Notes under the pieces: model-generated
The model's database searches: none
The model's input: only the letters and a program-made list of their open reading frames with translations
What the model was told of the DNA's origin: nothing
Shown: in pieces, positions 8,871-16,622 of the stretch
Position numbering within the stretch: the stretch's first letter is position 1
Layout of the letters: the number at the start of each line of letters is the position of its first letter
From: Caldilineales bacterium
GTDB lineage: Bacteria; Chloroflexota; Anaerolineae; J102
Length of the DNA: 37,684 nt
NCBI GenBank assembly: GCA_024102915.1
Contig: JAGFJG010000191.1
Location: forward strand, 1 to 37,684
Reading direction: 5' to 3'
Position numbers and translations under genes: made by a program

Positions 8871-8890
8871 TGTGCGAAACATTTCACACA
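8871..8890 (-). promoter_or_regulatory. Crp-like palindromic operator upstream of the DoxX-like gene
   Basis: TGTGCGAAAC followed by ATTTCACACA forms a 20-nt palindrome (half-site TGTGYGAAAY) about 56 nt upstream of the DoxX-like start. The spacing suits an activator site next to a -35 region. TGTG/CACA ends are typical of Crp/Fnr-family sites, and such a regulator is encoded at 3134. The link is an inference. Confidence 0.45.
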
Positions 8891-8957
8891 TCCTGTATTT
8901 ATCATATCCGCATCTATCCTTTTCGTGTAGAGCCAAATGGCGCGGTCATTCCAGTAA

Positions 8958-8984
8958 TTTGGTCTGCAGATTGATCAGACCAAA
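8958..8984 (-). terminator. Hairpin between the LuxR remnant and the DoxX-like gene
   Basis: TTTGGTCTG (8958-8966) pairs with CAGACCAAA (8976-8984) across a 9-nt loop. It lies 28 nt beyond the stop of the minus-strand LuxR remnant and may be the old terminator of that gene. No clear U-run follows beyond the AT-rich stem end. Confidence 0.4.
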
Positions 8985-9011
8985 GTCTGCTATCCGGCTC
9001 CCTCATTGTAC

Positions 9012-9092
9012 CTAGCCCAGGCCGTGCTGTTGAGCCAGCAGCGCCGCCTTCACCCGACTACGTACCTGCAACTTTTGCAGTACCGCAGTAAT
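9012..9092 (-). pseudogene. C-terminal remnant of a LuxR-family regulator
   Basis: Minus-strand translation gives LITAVLQKLQVRSRVKAALL and then AQQHGLG before a TAG stop (9012-9014). This is the end of a LuxR-type HTH domain, as in NarL response regulators. Homology stops at about 9092, where the transposase remnant begins, so the gene was cut by that insertion and everything upstream is gone. The regulator's role and its original partner kinase are unknown. Confidence 0.75.
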
Positions 9093-9104
9093 TAATATCT
9101 GATG

Positions 9105-9770
9105 TTACGCACGGATGGTATCAAGACGCACTGGTTCAAGTTCGCGCAAAGCAGCAAATACTTGTTGCAGAGCGGAAGGATACAACTGCGTTTTGAGGGC
9201 ATAGTGGTTCTTCTTGGTTCGGACTCTTAACAATTCAAGCTTGGTAAAAGACCAGAGTGCAGCCATAAAATGGTTGGTCTGTGTAGTCAATGTACGAGTG
9301 AGCGATTTGCTCAAGGAAGCATTTTGCTTTAGCGAGCGATGATACTCCTCAACTTTCCACCGTTTTTGATAGATTGTTGCGAGTTGGTCAGCCATCAAGG
9401 TCAAATCGCTCGACACCAGATAGCGCACACCGGTTGAGCCGTCTGCGTTTGTGAAGACCTGGCGGAGCAAGTGCAGTGGAAACGGCACCTGCTCCAGATG
9501 GATTAGCTGGAGTGTGTCTTGCGGTAAGTCGAGCTGATCGAGCCGTTGATAACGACCGTTCTGTTTGTCTGCTTGCGAAAGGGCGACTTTGCGATTGCCT
9601 TTGAGCGCCATGATGAACTCTTTCTCGATGTCGAGTTTGACGAAGCACATGTTTTCAACCGCAGCGAACCAGATATCATTGAGCACGTAGCAAAATGGTA
9701 TCTGGTTGAGAATACATTGCTACAACATCGCCCGATAATGCCCATTTTTAGTGATTCCTAAATGCAGAGT
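9105..9770 (-). pseudogene. Decayed IS4-family transposase, C-terminal half
   Basis: The frame from 9686 to 9105 encodes the C-terminal half of an IS4-type transposase (LNDIWFAAVENM, EFIMALKGNRKVALS, the catalytic-Glu region KRWKVEEYHRSLKQNASLSK). Homology continues upstream in the same frame (TKNGHYRAML, then TAG, then QCILNQIPFCYV), where the stop replaces a codon that is probably Gln (CAG to TAG). The N-terminal half is missing, since the thioredoxin-like gene ends at 9778. The element is dead by both truncation and nonsense mutation. It sits directly against the LuxR remnant. Confidence 0.8.
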
Positions 9771-9777
9771 GCTCTGA

Positions 9778-10860
9778 TCACCCGTCGACGGCTACACCGA
9801 TCTTTTCGATCCGCCGCCGTAGTTCGGGCATGCCAGACACGGCGCCAATCAACAAATCTTTGATCACCCCGTCACGGTCGATGTAGTAGCTGGTGGGGAG
9901 ACCGACAATACGGTATTGCTGTGTCACGGCCTGATCTCGATCCAGGGCGATGGGGAAGGTGAGGCCCAGTTCATCGATGAACGCCTGCACAGACTGTGCG
10001 TCTTCGCCCACATCCACGGCTAACAGCATGAAACCGTCCTCATTGGCCTCTTGATACGCTTGCTCGAATAAGGGCATTTCTTCACGGCAGGGCAGGCACC
10101 AGGTTGCCCAGAAATTAAGCAGGACAGGTTGCCCCCTGAGATCACTGAGCCGCATAGTGCCGCCATCGAGCAGAGGCAAAGTGAAGTCAGGTGGCGTATT
10201 ACCCGGTCGCAGACCTTGTACGGTCTCTGCCTTGACCAAGGTTCGGATGGGACGCTGCGCCCTGATGTTGGTTAGCCAGTCTTCTCGGCGCTGATTCTTA
10301 TCCGCCAATGGGATGTCAGCCAGGATGACATCCTCGAGATAAGAGGCCGCAACTACACTGAGACGTAATTCTTCTTGCCAGGCCGATAGATCGAGACCCG
10401 TCTCGGCCAGAATCGCCTCTAAATCGGCGGGGTTCAGGCCGGCGACGGCCAACACTCGATCTTCCTCAACCTGAACGGCAGCTTCCGGCAGGTCGAATCC
10501 CGCTAGTGTTGCTTCCTCGGCAATCAGCCTATCTTCCAGATAGCTTTTCAACACGAACGGTTCATCCAGAATGCTGCCGGGCGGTGCCAGTAAGCGCATC
10601 ATCACCTCGGCGGCCTGACGGGCCTGTCGCCACGCTTCTGTGGAAACCGGTATCTCTCCCACATAGGCGACCAGGGCTTGATTCCCGGTGGTTGGCGTTG
10701 CCGGAGGACTTGAGGCCGGGTTGGGCGCGGTGGCTGTCGGGGCGGGGGCAAAACGCAACGCTGGTGTCGGCAGAAGATAGACTGTCGCGGCCGCCAGCCC
10801 CAATATGATGACCCAGAAACCGTAACGGTTCCAAAACGTCCGGCGGTTGCGGTCAGACAC
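9778..10860 (-). CDS. Membrane-anchored SurA-like/ResA-like thioredoxin fusion
   Basis: A 360-residue envelope protein. A membrane anchor lies at residues 12-30, followed by a Pro/Thr-rich linker, a helical region (about 60-215) resembling the N-terminal chaperone part of SurA/PrsA-type proteins (VGEIPVSTEAW..., EDRLIAEEATLAG), and a TlpA/ResA thioredoxin domain (about 220-355). The active site is WATWCLPC (Cys255, Cys258) and the cis-Pro loop is VGLPTSYYID. ResA/CcmG proteins reduce apocytochrome c haem-binding cysteines, which fits its place as the last gene of the ccm operon. The GTG start overlaps the preceding gene by 8 nt. No peptidyl-prolyl isomerase domain is visible. It is the second ResA-like protein of the operon. 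Confidence 0.85.
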   Translation of the reverse strand: MSDRNRRTFWNRYGFWVIILGLAAATVYLLPTPALRFAPAPTATAPNPASSPPATPTTGNQALVAYVGEIPVSTEAWRQARQAAEVMMRLLAPPGSILDEPFVLKSYLEDRLIAEEATLAGFDLPEAAVQVEEDRVLAVAGLNPADLEAILAETGLDLSAWQEELRLSVVAASYLEDVILADIPLADKNQRREDWLTNIRAQRPIRTLVKAETVQGLRPGNTPPDFTLPLLDGGTMRLSDLRGQPVLLNFWATWCLPCREEMPLFEQAYQEANEDGFMLLAVDVGEDAQSVQAFIDELGLTFPIALDRDQAVTQQYRIVGLPTSYYIDRDGVIKDLLIGAVSGMPELRRRIEKIGVAVDG

Positions 10861-12103
10861 GGGCGACGACGTGAGAGACAGGCGTGTCGCCTGATGTTAG
10901 CAAACGTCGGCCCTGCTCCATTAGACTCTGACGGCGTTCGTGATAGATCTGCGAATCGATTTCGCCGCTTTGATGGGCATCGTCGAGCAGGGCGATCTGC
11001 CGGAATATCTCGTCTAATTCAAAATCATCTTGTCCGGCTGTTTGGTCAAGCCTCTGGGTGCGCCGCAATAGCGCCACACCTAGACCGATCAGCGCCGCCC
11101 CCAGAACCAGACTACCGATGAGGATTAAACGACTGGAGTCCGACGTCTGAAATGGTTCGGACATGGCTGTGCTGGCGTCCGAAGCGGGAGCGGGAGCGCC
11201 TGTAAGACGGAAAACGATGGCGCCGCCCGCTGGCGTGGCTTTGTGTGTGAACATGCGTAGTGTGGCGCCGTCGTTCGACGTACGCGCGCCTGCATCCAGC
11301 AACCCTTCGCCTTCGATCTCCACGCCGCTCTCTTGCGGTATCACAAGCGTTAAGCCCTGGTTAGGATAGTCCGCCGTGTAGCTGAAGGTCATTCCGTCTT
11401 CATATCCCATCTGATAGAAAGCTACGATTTGGGCGACGTTCTCTCCTGGCTGGAGGGGGGTTGTATCGGCAAAGCCGTTCTCCGTCAGTCGCCAACGGTC
11501 GGAACTATCCATAAAGGTGGGGACGGTGGCGTCCTCTGGAAGCGAGAAAGCCAGGGTTGCAGATTGCCCATCGGCCAGCGTCACCGCGTCTTTCAGAGTA
11601 CGGTCGCCGAAATTGGAAACGCTCAAGACTTCGGTCACTTGCAGGCCCTGTGTGGTCGGGTTGAGGATAATATGGGCGCGGGTGATCTCGATATTCGCCG
11701 GGTCGGAAGTCATTTCGTAGATTGGCGTGATCACGGCGATTTCTGTCTGGCCTTCCGTCACCGTCACCGGATCGGCGAAGTATGGGACATTGTTGTAAGC
11801 AGCCATGATTCCATACGTGAGCGCAGTCGAGAAGGGCACATCCTCGAACACGAAAGAGCCGTCGACCTCGATTGGAGCGTCTCGCATCAGCTTCTCATCA
11901 AAATTATCGTCCCAGGCGTGAAGCATGACGACCAACTCAGCGGGCACGGCCCCACCCACTGTCTGGTTCTCCACCGTCCCCGTCACCCGACCCATCCAGC
12001 CGTTGGCCAACGGATCAGCAGTGGTGGGCGTCTGCGCATGAGCGGGATTCGCCAGGATCGCAAACAACAGCAAACCGGTCATCAGGATGAAGGTTCTTCT
12101 CAT
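10853..12103 (-). CDS. Secreted/membrane protein of the ccm operon, unknown function
   Basis: A 416-residue protein with a signal peptide (MRRTFILMTGLLLFAILANPAHA), an extracytoplasmic part of about 310 residues that looks all-beta (it opens with GRVTGTVENQTVGGAVPAEL, similar to carboxypeptidase-regulatory or bacterial Ig-like domains), one transmembrane helix near 340-360 (ILIGSLVLGAALIGLGVALL) and a short cytosolic tail with a SHOCT-like helix pair (IALLDDAHQSGEIDSQIYHE). I do not recognise a named family. ATG 12103 overlaps the upstream stop as ATGA, so it is translationally coupled inside the ccm operon. A role in haem delivery or cytochrome assembly is suggested by position only. Confidence 0.75.
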   Translation of the reverse strand: MRRTFILMTGLLLFAILANPAHAQTPTTADPLANGWMGRVTGTVENQTVGGAVPAELVVMLHAWDDNFDEKLMRDAPIEVDGSFVFEDVPFSTALTYGIMAAYNNVPYFADPVTVTEGQTEIAVITPIYEMTSDPANIEITRAHIILNPTTQGLQVTEVLSVSNFGDRTLKDAVTLADGQSATLAFSLPEDATVPTFMDSSDRWRLTENGFADTTPLQPGENVAQIVAFYQMGYEDGMTFSYTADYPNQGLTLVIPQESGVEIEGEGLLDAGARTSNDGATLRMFTHKATPAGGAIVFRLTGAPAPASDASTAMSEPFQTSDSSRLILIGSLVLGAALIGLGVALLRRTQRLDQTAGQDDFELDEIFRQIALLDDAHQSGEIDSQIYHERRQSLMEQGRRLLTSGDTPVSHVVARV

Positions 12104-12615
12104 GAGGCAAACTCCATAACCTGGTGGAGCGATAAACCGCAAAGACTACAAAATGCGTCTCCTTTCGAGTACGATTTTCCGCAGTGTGAACAGTGATATG
12201 TCACGGCGACAGGCGCGCCGCATGCAGCGCAGAACCGGCTGCCACTGGTCAACTCGGCGCCACAAGCGGTGCAGTTGTTGACGCTTCGTTTGTCTCGTCG
12301 ATAGGAAAGCACGGCGGCTTCAATTTGGGCGTCTAGCATGGTGTTCCCTTCGTCCGTTCGTGGGGCGGCGACCGTTCTCCTCATGAGGTCTGCGCGTATA
12401 GCCTGATAGTCTTCGTCGGTGAGTTTACCTGTCGAATGATCAAATTCCAGGTCACGTAGTGCTGCCAGGAGCGTTTCACGTTTCGGCGTCTGCTCGATTT
12501 CAAGCCCCTGTCCAGTGAACAGGGGCACATTTGCCCGCCGCTGTAGGGGACTGAATACAAAGTAAAGGGTGACGGCCAGCAGGGCTAAACCGATGAGAAT
12601 GGAGGCAATAATCAT
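12100..12615 (-). CDS. CcmI-like membrane protein with two zinc ribbons
   Basis: A 171-residue protein: one N-terminal transmembrane helix (residues 2-22), a coiled segment LLAALRDLEFDHSTGKLTDE resembling the start of CcmI and SHOCT helices, then two C-terminal zinc ribbons (CTACG...FCAACG and CSHCG...FCSLCG). CcmI proteins act with CcmF and CcmH in presenting apocytochrome c. This gene occupies that position in the operon, between ccmH and the 416-residue gene, but it lacks the TPR domain of proteobacterial CcmI and adds zinc ribbons. The CcmI role is an inference. Confidence 0.75.
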   Translation of the reverse strand: MIIASILIGLALLAVTLYFVFSPLQRRANVPLFTGQGLEIEQTPKRETLLAALRDLEFDHSTGKLTDEDYQAIRADLMRRTVAAPRTDEGNTMLDAQIEAAVLSYRRDKRSVNNCTACGAELTSGSRFCAACGAPVAVTYHCSHCGKSYSKGDAFCSLCGLSLHQVMEFAS

Positions 12616-12657
12616 GGTCTCGAATGCATACGGATCAGGAATGGTCGGATAATCACG

Positions 12658-13146
12658 TCAATACATCTCTCGTAGTTCTTGCTCGATCTGTGCGATCTTT
12701 TCGGGCGGGATGACCGAGATATGCGCTTCGGACGATTGCGCTACTGGTGGCGTCAGCCAGCTATTGAGAATAAGGGCCGCCACGAATAGGGCAATTAGGG
12801 CCAGCAGGATGGGCAGCACCCAAACGAAAGAAGTGAAGCCCCGGCGCTCCGGTTCGGCTAACACCCGCTGGCCATACTGCTCGACGAAGTAGTCGATGAT
12901 CTGGCCCTCGCTCCAGCCCGCGGAAAGTTGATTTCTGATCTGCTGGCGCCAATCCTTGCAAGCCAGTGTTTCACAGACATCGAGCGGCGTGTTCGGACAC
13001 ACCGGGCAGTAGAGCTTTTTGGCGATGACGTTGACGTCATTATCGGTGGGAAATAAGCCGGGATCGCCGCTCTGTGCCTGCGCCGGGCCCGCAATCAACA
13101 ACGCCAGCAGGAGCACAGGTACGAGGAAGAACAAGCGTCGCCTCAT
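12658..13146 (-). CDS. ccmH: Cytochrome c maturation protein CcmH
   Basis: A 162-residue membrane-anchored thiol protein. A signal peptide (RRRLFFLVPVLLLALLIAGPAQA) is followed by the CcmH domain with the redox motif KLYCPVC and conserved downstream features (GWSEGQIIDYFVEQYGQRVL), then a C-terminal transmembrane helix (FVWVLPILLALIALFVAALIL). CcmH reduces the cysteines of apocytochrome c before haem ligation. I chose ATG 13146, which overlaps the ccmF stop as ATGA; the longer open frame to 13344 lies inside ccmF. Two further Cys residues (DVCETLACKDW) sit close after the motif. Its presence beside a CxxxY-type CcmE is notable. Confidence 0.9.
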   Translation of the reverse strand: MRRRLFFLVPVLLLALLIAGPAQAQSGDPGLFPTDNDVNVIAKKLYCPVCPNTPLDVCETLACKDWRQQIRNQLSAGWSEGQIIDYFVEQYGQRVLAEPERRGFTSFVWVLPILLALIALFVAALILNSWLTPPVAQSSEAHISVIPPEKIAQIEQELREMY

Positions 13147-15224
13147 AGTGAACCTCCGCCCATGGCTGGAAGTGTCTTCACCGGGGCCGGCTTGAGCGTG
13201 TATGAGTTTTCCTGGCTCGTCAGTGGTTTCCAGGCGGCTATCACTGTGCCGATAATGAGCATAAACCCTCCAATCCACATCCAGTTGATAAGGGGATTGA
13301 CATAAATCTTGAATGTGGATGAGCGCAGGCCTATCTCTTCCCATCCCACCATGAGGACATAGATATCTGCGCCCGGTGTGGAGTAAACGGCGGGCACTGT
13401 CACCGGCTGCTGTTGCACAACGAAGAAATCACGCCGGGGACGCATTTCCCGGATGACCTCGCCATCTCGTAACAAAGTGGCAGAGGCCTCGACGATGTCG
13501 CGACCATCGGAGCCGGGATATTGCCTCAAGCCATCGAAACGGAGCGTATAGTCGTTTATTGCCAGCGTCTCACCTACGGCCAATGCGCCCTGCGTCTCCT
13601 GTTTAAAATAAGCATCGCCGATTATTCCCAGCGCCATCATGACCACGCCGAGATGGACGATGTAACCGCCGTAGCGGCGGCGATTCCTGCCAATCAGTCG
13701 CGTCAAGGCTGTCCAGGGGTTTTCGTCTCGTACCGCCATACGCGCCCGCATGCCTTTGCCAAACTCGGCCAGGGTTGTGAACAGAACGAATAGCACCAGC
13801 CATAGCCCTAACGTGGCGGCCGGATGCATATCCCATAACAGACCCCACAGGATGGCGCCGACAAGGGCTAGCGCAAAGGGGATAAGCATCGCCCTTCCCA
13901 ACGAGCGGGCTGCTTGCTTGCGCCACGCCACGAGTGGGGCCACACCCATTAACAATACCAGTATCGCAAATAGGGGGCCAGTGACCTTCTGGAAGTAGGG
14001 TGGTCCCACGGTGATTTTGGTTCCCGTAAACAGTTCGGAAACCATAGGAAAAACGGTACCCCAAAATACAGCAAAGGTAATGGCCAGGAATATCACGTTT
14101 TGCAGGAGGAACACTGCCTCTCGCGATAGAAAGCTGTCCAACTCGTGGTCAGCTTTGAGGTCAGGCAGTCGTCGTACCAGGATGTAAAGCGAACCGATAA
14201 AGGTGAAAGCGATAAATACAAAAAAGGCCGGGCCTAAGGCGGATTTGGAGAACGCGTGGACGGAACTGATCACGCCGGTGCGGGTGATGAAGGTGCCGAA
14301 CAGAGCCAGCGAGTACGTGAGGATAATGAGGATCAGACTCCAGGTTTTCAGCATCCCTCGCTTCTCGGTGATCATGACCGAATGCAGAAAGGCGGTGGCA
14401 GTCAGCCAGGGCAACAGCATGGCATTCTCGACTGGATCCCATCCCCAAAAACCGCCCCAACCCAAGACATCATAGGCCCAGCGCCCGCCCAGTACCAGAC
14501 CAATGGAAAGGAATATCCAGGCAAAGAGCGTCCAGCGCCGGGTGGTGCGTATCCAGCGATCCTTTTGGGCTTCGCCAGTGATCAGGGCGGCGATGGCGAA
14601 AGCGAAGGGGATGACGAAGCCGGTGAAGCCCAGGTAGGTAGTAGGAGGATGTCCGATCATGCCGAAATGGCGGAGCAAAGGATTCAGCCCCTGACCATCG
14701 GGTGGGGTATAGGCCATGGCCGTAGTAGGCGGGATGACAGAGACGATCACATCCGCTGCACCCGGTACGTGCCATAGTCGCGCAAATGGATTGGTGATAA
14801 AGAGGGCCAGCCCCACAAAGAAAGCGGTGGTCAGCATGGTCACAACAATCACATATGGCATCAATTCGATGTCCTCGTCCCATTTCCGCAAAAGCACCAC
14901 CGCCACAAATCCAGCCATCAACCAAGCCCAGAATAGAATCGATCCTTGCTGTCCGCCCCACAGGGCTGTGACCCGTAGGAAGGAAGACATGGCATGGCTG
15001 GAGACATCTGCCACATAGGCGAGAGAGAAGTCTTTCACCATCAGCGCATAAACAATCGCTCCTACCGACAGCGTCAACAAGGGAAAGACGGCGAGGCCAG
15101 CGTTGCGAGCGCTGAGCACCCAGGCCAGCGAACGGCGTCGTGCGCCATAGACGGCTGCCAGGGTGCTGTATACCGCCACGACAACGGCGATGAACAGAGC
15201 GATGAGTCCGATGTTAGCGATCAT
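13143..15224 (-). CDS. ccmF: Haem lyase subunit CcmF
   Basis: A 693-residue polytopic membrane protein with the tryptophan-rich WWD haem-handling signature (WGGFWGWDPVENAMLLPW) and about 14 hydrophobic segments, the usual size and build of CcmF. It receives haem from holo-CcmE and attaches it to apocytochrome c outside the inner membrane. A large extracytoplasmic domain lies near the C-terminus (FKQETQGALAVGETLAINDY). It lies between ccmE, 26 nt upstream, and ccmH, which overlaps its stop. ATG 15224 has GAGGA upstream at a slightly long distance. CcmA, CcmB and CcmC are not in the window and would have to be encoded elsewhere. Confidence 0.95.
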   Translation of the reverse strand: MIANIGLIALFIAVVVAVYSTLAAVYGARRRSLAWVLSARNAGLAVFPLLTLSVGAIVYALMVKDFSLAYVADVSSHAMSSFLRVTALWGGQQGSILFWAWLMAGFVAVVLLRKWDEDIELMPYVIVVTMLTTAFFVGLALFITNPFARLWHVPGAADVIVSVIPPTTAMAYTPPDGQGLNPLLRHFGMIGHPPTTYLGFTGFVIPFAFAIAALITGEAQKDRWIRTTRRWTLFAWIFLSIGLVLGGRWAYDVLGWGGFWGWDPVENAMLLPWLTATAFLHSVMITEKRGMLKTWSLILIILTYSLALFGTFITRTGVISSVHAFSKSALGPAFFVFIAFTFIGSLYILVRRLPDLKADHELDSFLSREAVFLLQNVIFLAITFAVFWGTVFPMVSELFTGTKITVGPPYFQKVTGPLFAILVLLMGVAPLVAWRKQAARSLGRAMLIPFALALVGAILWGLLWDMHPAATLGLWLVLFVLFTTLAEFGKGMRARMAVRDENPWTALTRLIGRNRRRYGGYIVHLGVVMMALGIIGDAYFKQETQGALAVGETLAINDYTLRFDGLRQYPGSDGRDIVEASATLLRDGEVIREMRPRRDFFVVQQQPVTVPAVYSTPGADIYVLMVGWEEIGLRSSTFKIYVNPLINWMWIGGFMLIIGTVIAAWKPLTSQENSYTLKPAPVKTLPAMGGGSL

Positions 15225-15250
15225 AGGTCTTGGGTCCTCTGTTGTCGTGG

Positions 15251-15775
15251 CTAGGCTGCCGGCGCGGGAGGTGCATCCTCATAGCGTGTCGGACATTTGA
15301 AAAGCACTTCGTTAGCGTGGAAGACGCCATCGTCCTGCAATGTGCCCGTTGTAATGGCTGCTGCTTCATTGCGCAGGAGGTCGGATTTGGGGCCTACGTA
15401 GTGGACGGTAATACGCTGAGCGTCGGGATTGTTCACCGCTGCTCTCAACGCCTCAGCAAGACCGCCCGCCTTGTCGATGTCGGAAGGCGACCCGGGCATT
15501 TGCGCTATCTCGAAGGTCAGTTCGAGGGTTTCCAGATTGTACTGCACGGTTTCGCCCACCACTGCACCCGACACACGCACGTTGCGTCCCTCCAGTGTAT
15601 CGGCCTGCGCCAGCAGTTCGTCCACTGTCATGTAATACTGAGCGTTGTTAGCGGTTGCGGTAAAAATCAGGTAGGTCAAAGCGATGACGATCATCAGTCC
15701 GCCTGCTAGAGTTTTGTACTTGTTCTTGCGCGGACGAGCCTTGATCTCCATAAGTGATGGGCCCTGGGTGGTCAT
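15251..15775 (-). CDS. ccmE: Haem chaperone CcmE, CxxxY variant
   Basis: A 174-residue periplasmic haem chaperone with an N-terminal membrane anchor (residues 24-42) and an OB-fold beta-barrel (about 45-155). In classical CcmE the haem-binding motif is HxxxY; here it is Cys161-Pro-Thr-Arg-Tyr165 (KCPTRYE), the CxxxY variant known from archaea and Desulfovibrio-type bacteria. ATG 15775 has AGGAGAG 5 nt upstream; an in-frame GTG at 15781 leaves no room for a ribosome site. The gene overlaps the stop region of the TlpA-like gene and precedes ccmF. The short C-terminal tail is Pro/Ala-rich. Confidence 0.9.
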   Translation of the reverse strand: MTTQGPSLMEIKARPRKNKYKTLAGGLMIVIALTYLIFTATANNAQYYMTVDELLAQADTLEGRNVRVSGAVVGETVQYNLETLELTFEIAQMPGSPSDIDKAGGLAEALRAAVNNPDAQRITVHYVGPKSDLLRNEAAAITTGTLQDDGVFHANEVLFKCPTRYEDAPPAPAA

Positions 15776-15777
15776 GG

Positions 15778-16362
15778 TCACTCTCCTAAATAGGGTTCTG
15801 CGAGGAGCTCATCAATAGTGTTGTCCAATGAGGGTGGATACAAGGGGCCGATATGCACGCCGCGAAGTTCGCCGTTCTTATCGACGTAAAACGTCTCTGG
15901 AACCCCCTGGATGTTGTATTCTTGAGCGATCTTTGTGCCCACATCCGGTCCATTGAAATAAGTGATGTTGAATTCAGCGATATATTCAAGCGCCTTCTCT
16001 TCGGTATCTACGTAATCGACGCCGATAAACACTACGCCGTCATCCTGATACTTCCGCCACGTGTACTCCAGGTAAGCCGCTTCTTCCCGACAGGGCGGAC
16101 ACCACGAGGCCCAGAAGTTGATAATCACAACCTGTCCTCGAAGATCGCTGAGTCGAACGATCTCGCCATCGAAACTGGTCAGAGAAAAGTCAGGGGCCAA
16201 ACCCGAATCGACTTGTCCTTGGTCCGCCCGGACCAGGCCCCAAGCAAGTAGACCAAGCAACGAGAAAACCAATGCATACGCCACGATGCGAAACAGGCGG
16301 GGTTTACCTGTTTTTGATGAAGGAAGCGGTGGCGGAGATGGTGCTTCAGTTACTTCAGCCAT
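15778..16362 (-). CDS. TlpA/ResA/CcmG-like membrane-anchored thioredoxin
   Basis: A 194-residue protein with a transmembrane anchor (about 24-44) and a thioredoxin domain of the AhpC/TSA-Redoxin type (APDFSLTSFDGEIVRLSDLRG). Its active site is WASWCPPC (Cys88, Cys91) and the cis-Pro loop is QGVPETFYVD. It is expected to keep apocytochrome c thiols reduced for CcmF/CcmH. Its position immediately before ccmE supports a CcmG role. The stop overlaps the ccmE start region. The ATG at 16362 has only a weak ribosome site. Confidence 0.9.
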   Translation of the reverse strand: MAEVTEAPSPPPLPSSKTGKPRLFRIVAYALVFSLLGLLAWGLVRADQGQVDSGLAPDFSLTSFDGEIVRLSDLRGQVVIINFWASWCPPCREEAAYLEYTWRKYQDDGVVFIGVDYVDTEEKALEYIAEFNITYFNGPDVGTKIAQEYNIQGVPETFYVDKNGELRGVHIGPLYPPSLDNTIDELLAEPYLGE

Positions 16363-16403
16363 AAGTCTGTATTCCAGGAAGTTGTGGCTTTGCGGGAAAA
16401 TGA

Positions 16404-16622
16404 TTAGTTCTGTGCAGATTCACGATGATTTCTGACAGTCCGTGGCGATCTATGCTCATCCATCATGAATTTCATCATCAGGAAATGGCTCAAGGGGCAG
16501 AAAAGCAGCAGAACCGCCAGCAACACAATATTGGTCGACAGGCCGAACACGTAGATCGCTGCCAACGCTGCAAGCGGGATCAAACATCCTGCCAGCATGA
16601 GGAACAAATGCTTGTTGGTCAT
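16404..16622 (-). CDS. Small DUF2933-like membrane protein
   Basis: A 72-residue protein with two transmembrane helices (LFLMLAGCLIPLAALAAIYVF and NIVLLAVLLLFCPLSHFLMMKF). The second helix ends in CPLSHFLMMKFMMDEH, which resembles the Cys-Pro-x-x-His and Met-rich motif of DUF2933 proteins, often found near copper and heavy-metal genes. Cys, His and Met at the membrane face could bind Cu(I), but this is an inference. The start overlaps the upstream stop as ATGA, placing it in the ccm operon. Confidence 0.7.
   Translation of the reverse strand: MTNKHLFLMLAGCLIPLAALAAIYVFGLSTNIVLLAVLLLFCPLSHFLMMKFMMDEHRSPRTVRNHRESAQN

Noticed and set aside
11429..12196. A 255-residue plus-strand frame
   Set aside because: It is antisense to the 416-residue ccm-operon gene and has no recognisable domain or ribosome site.
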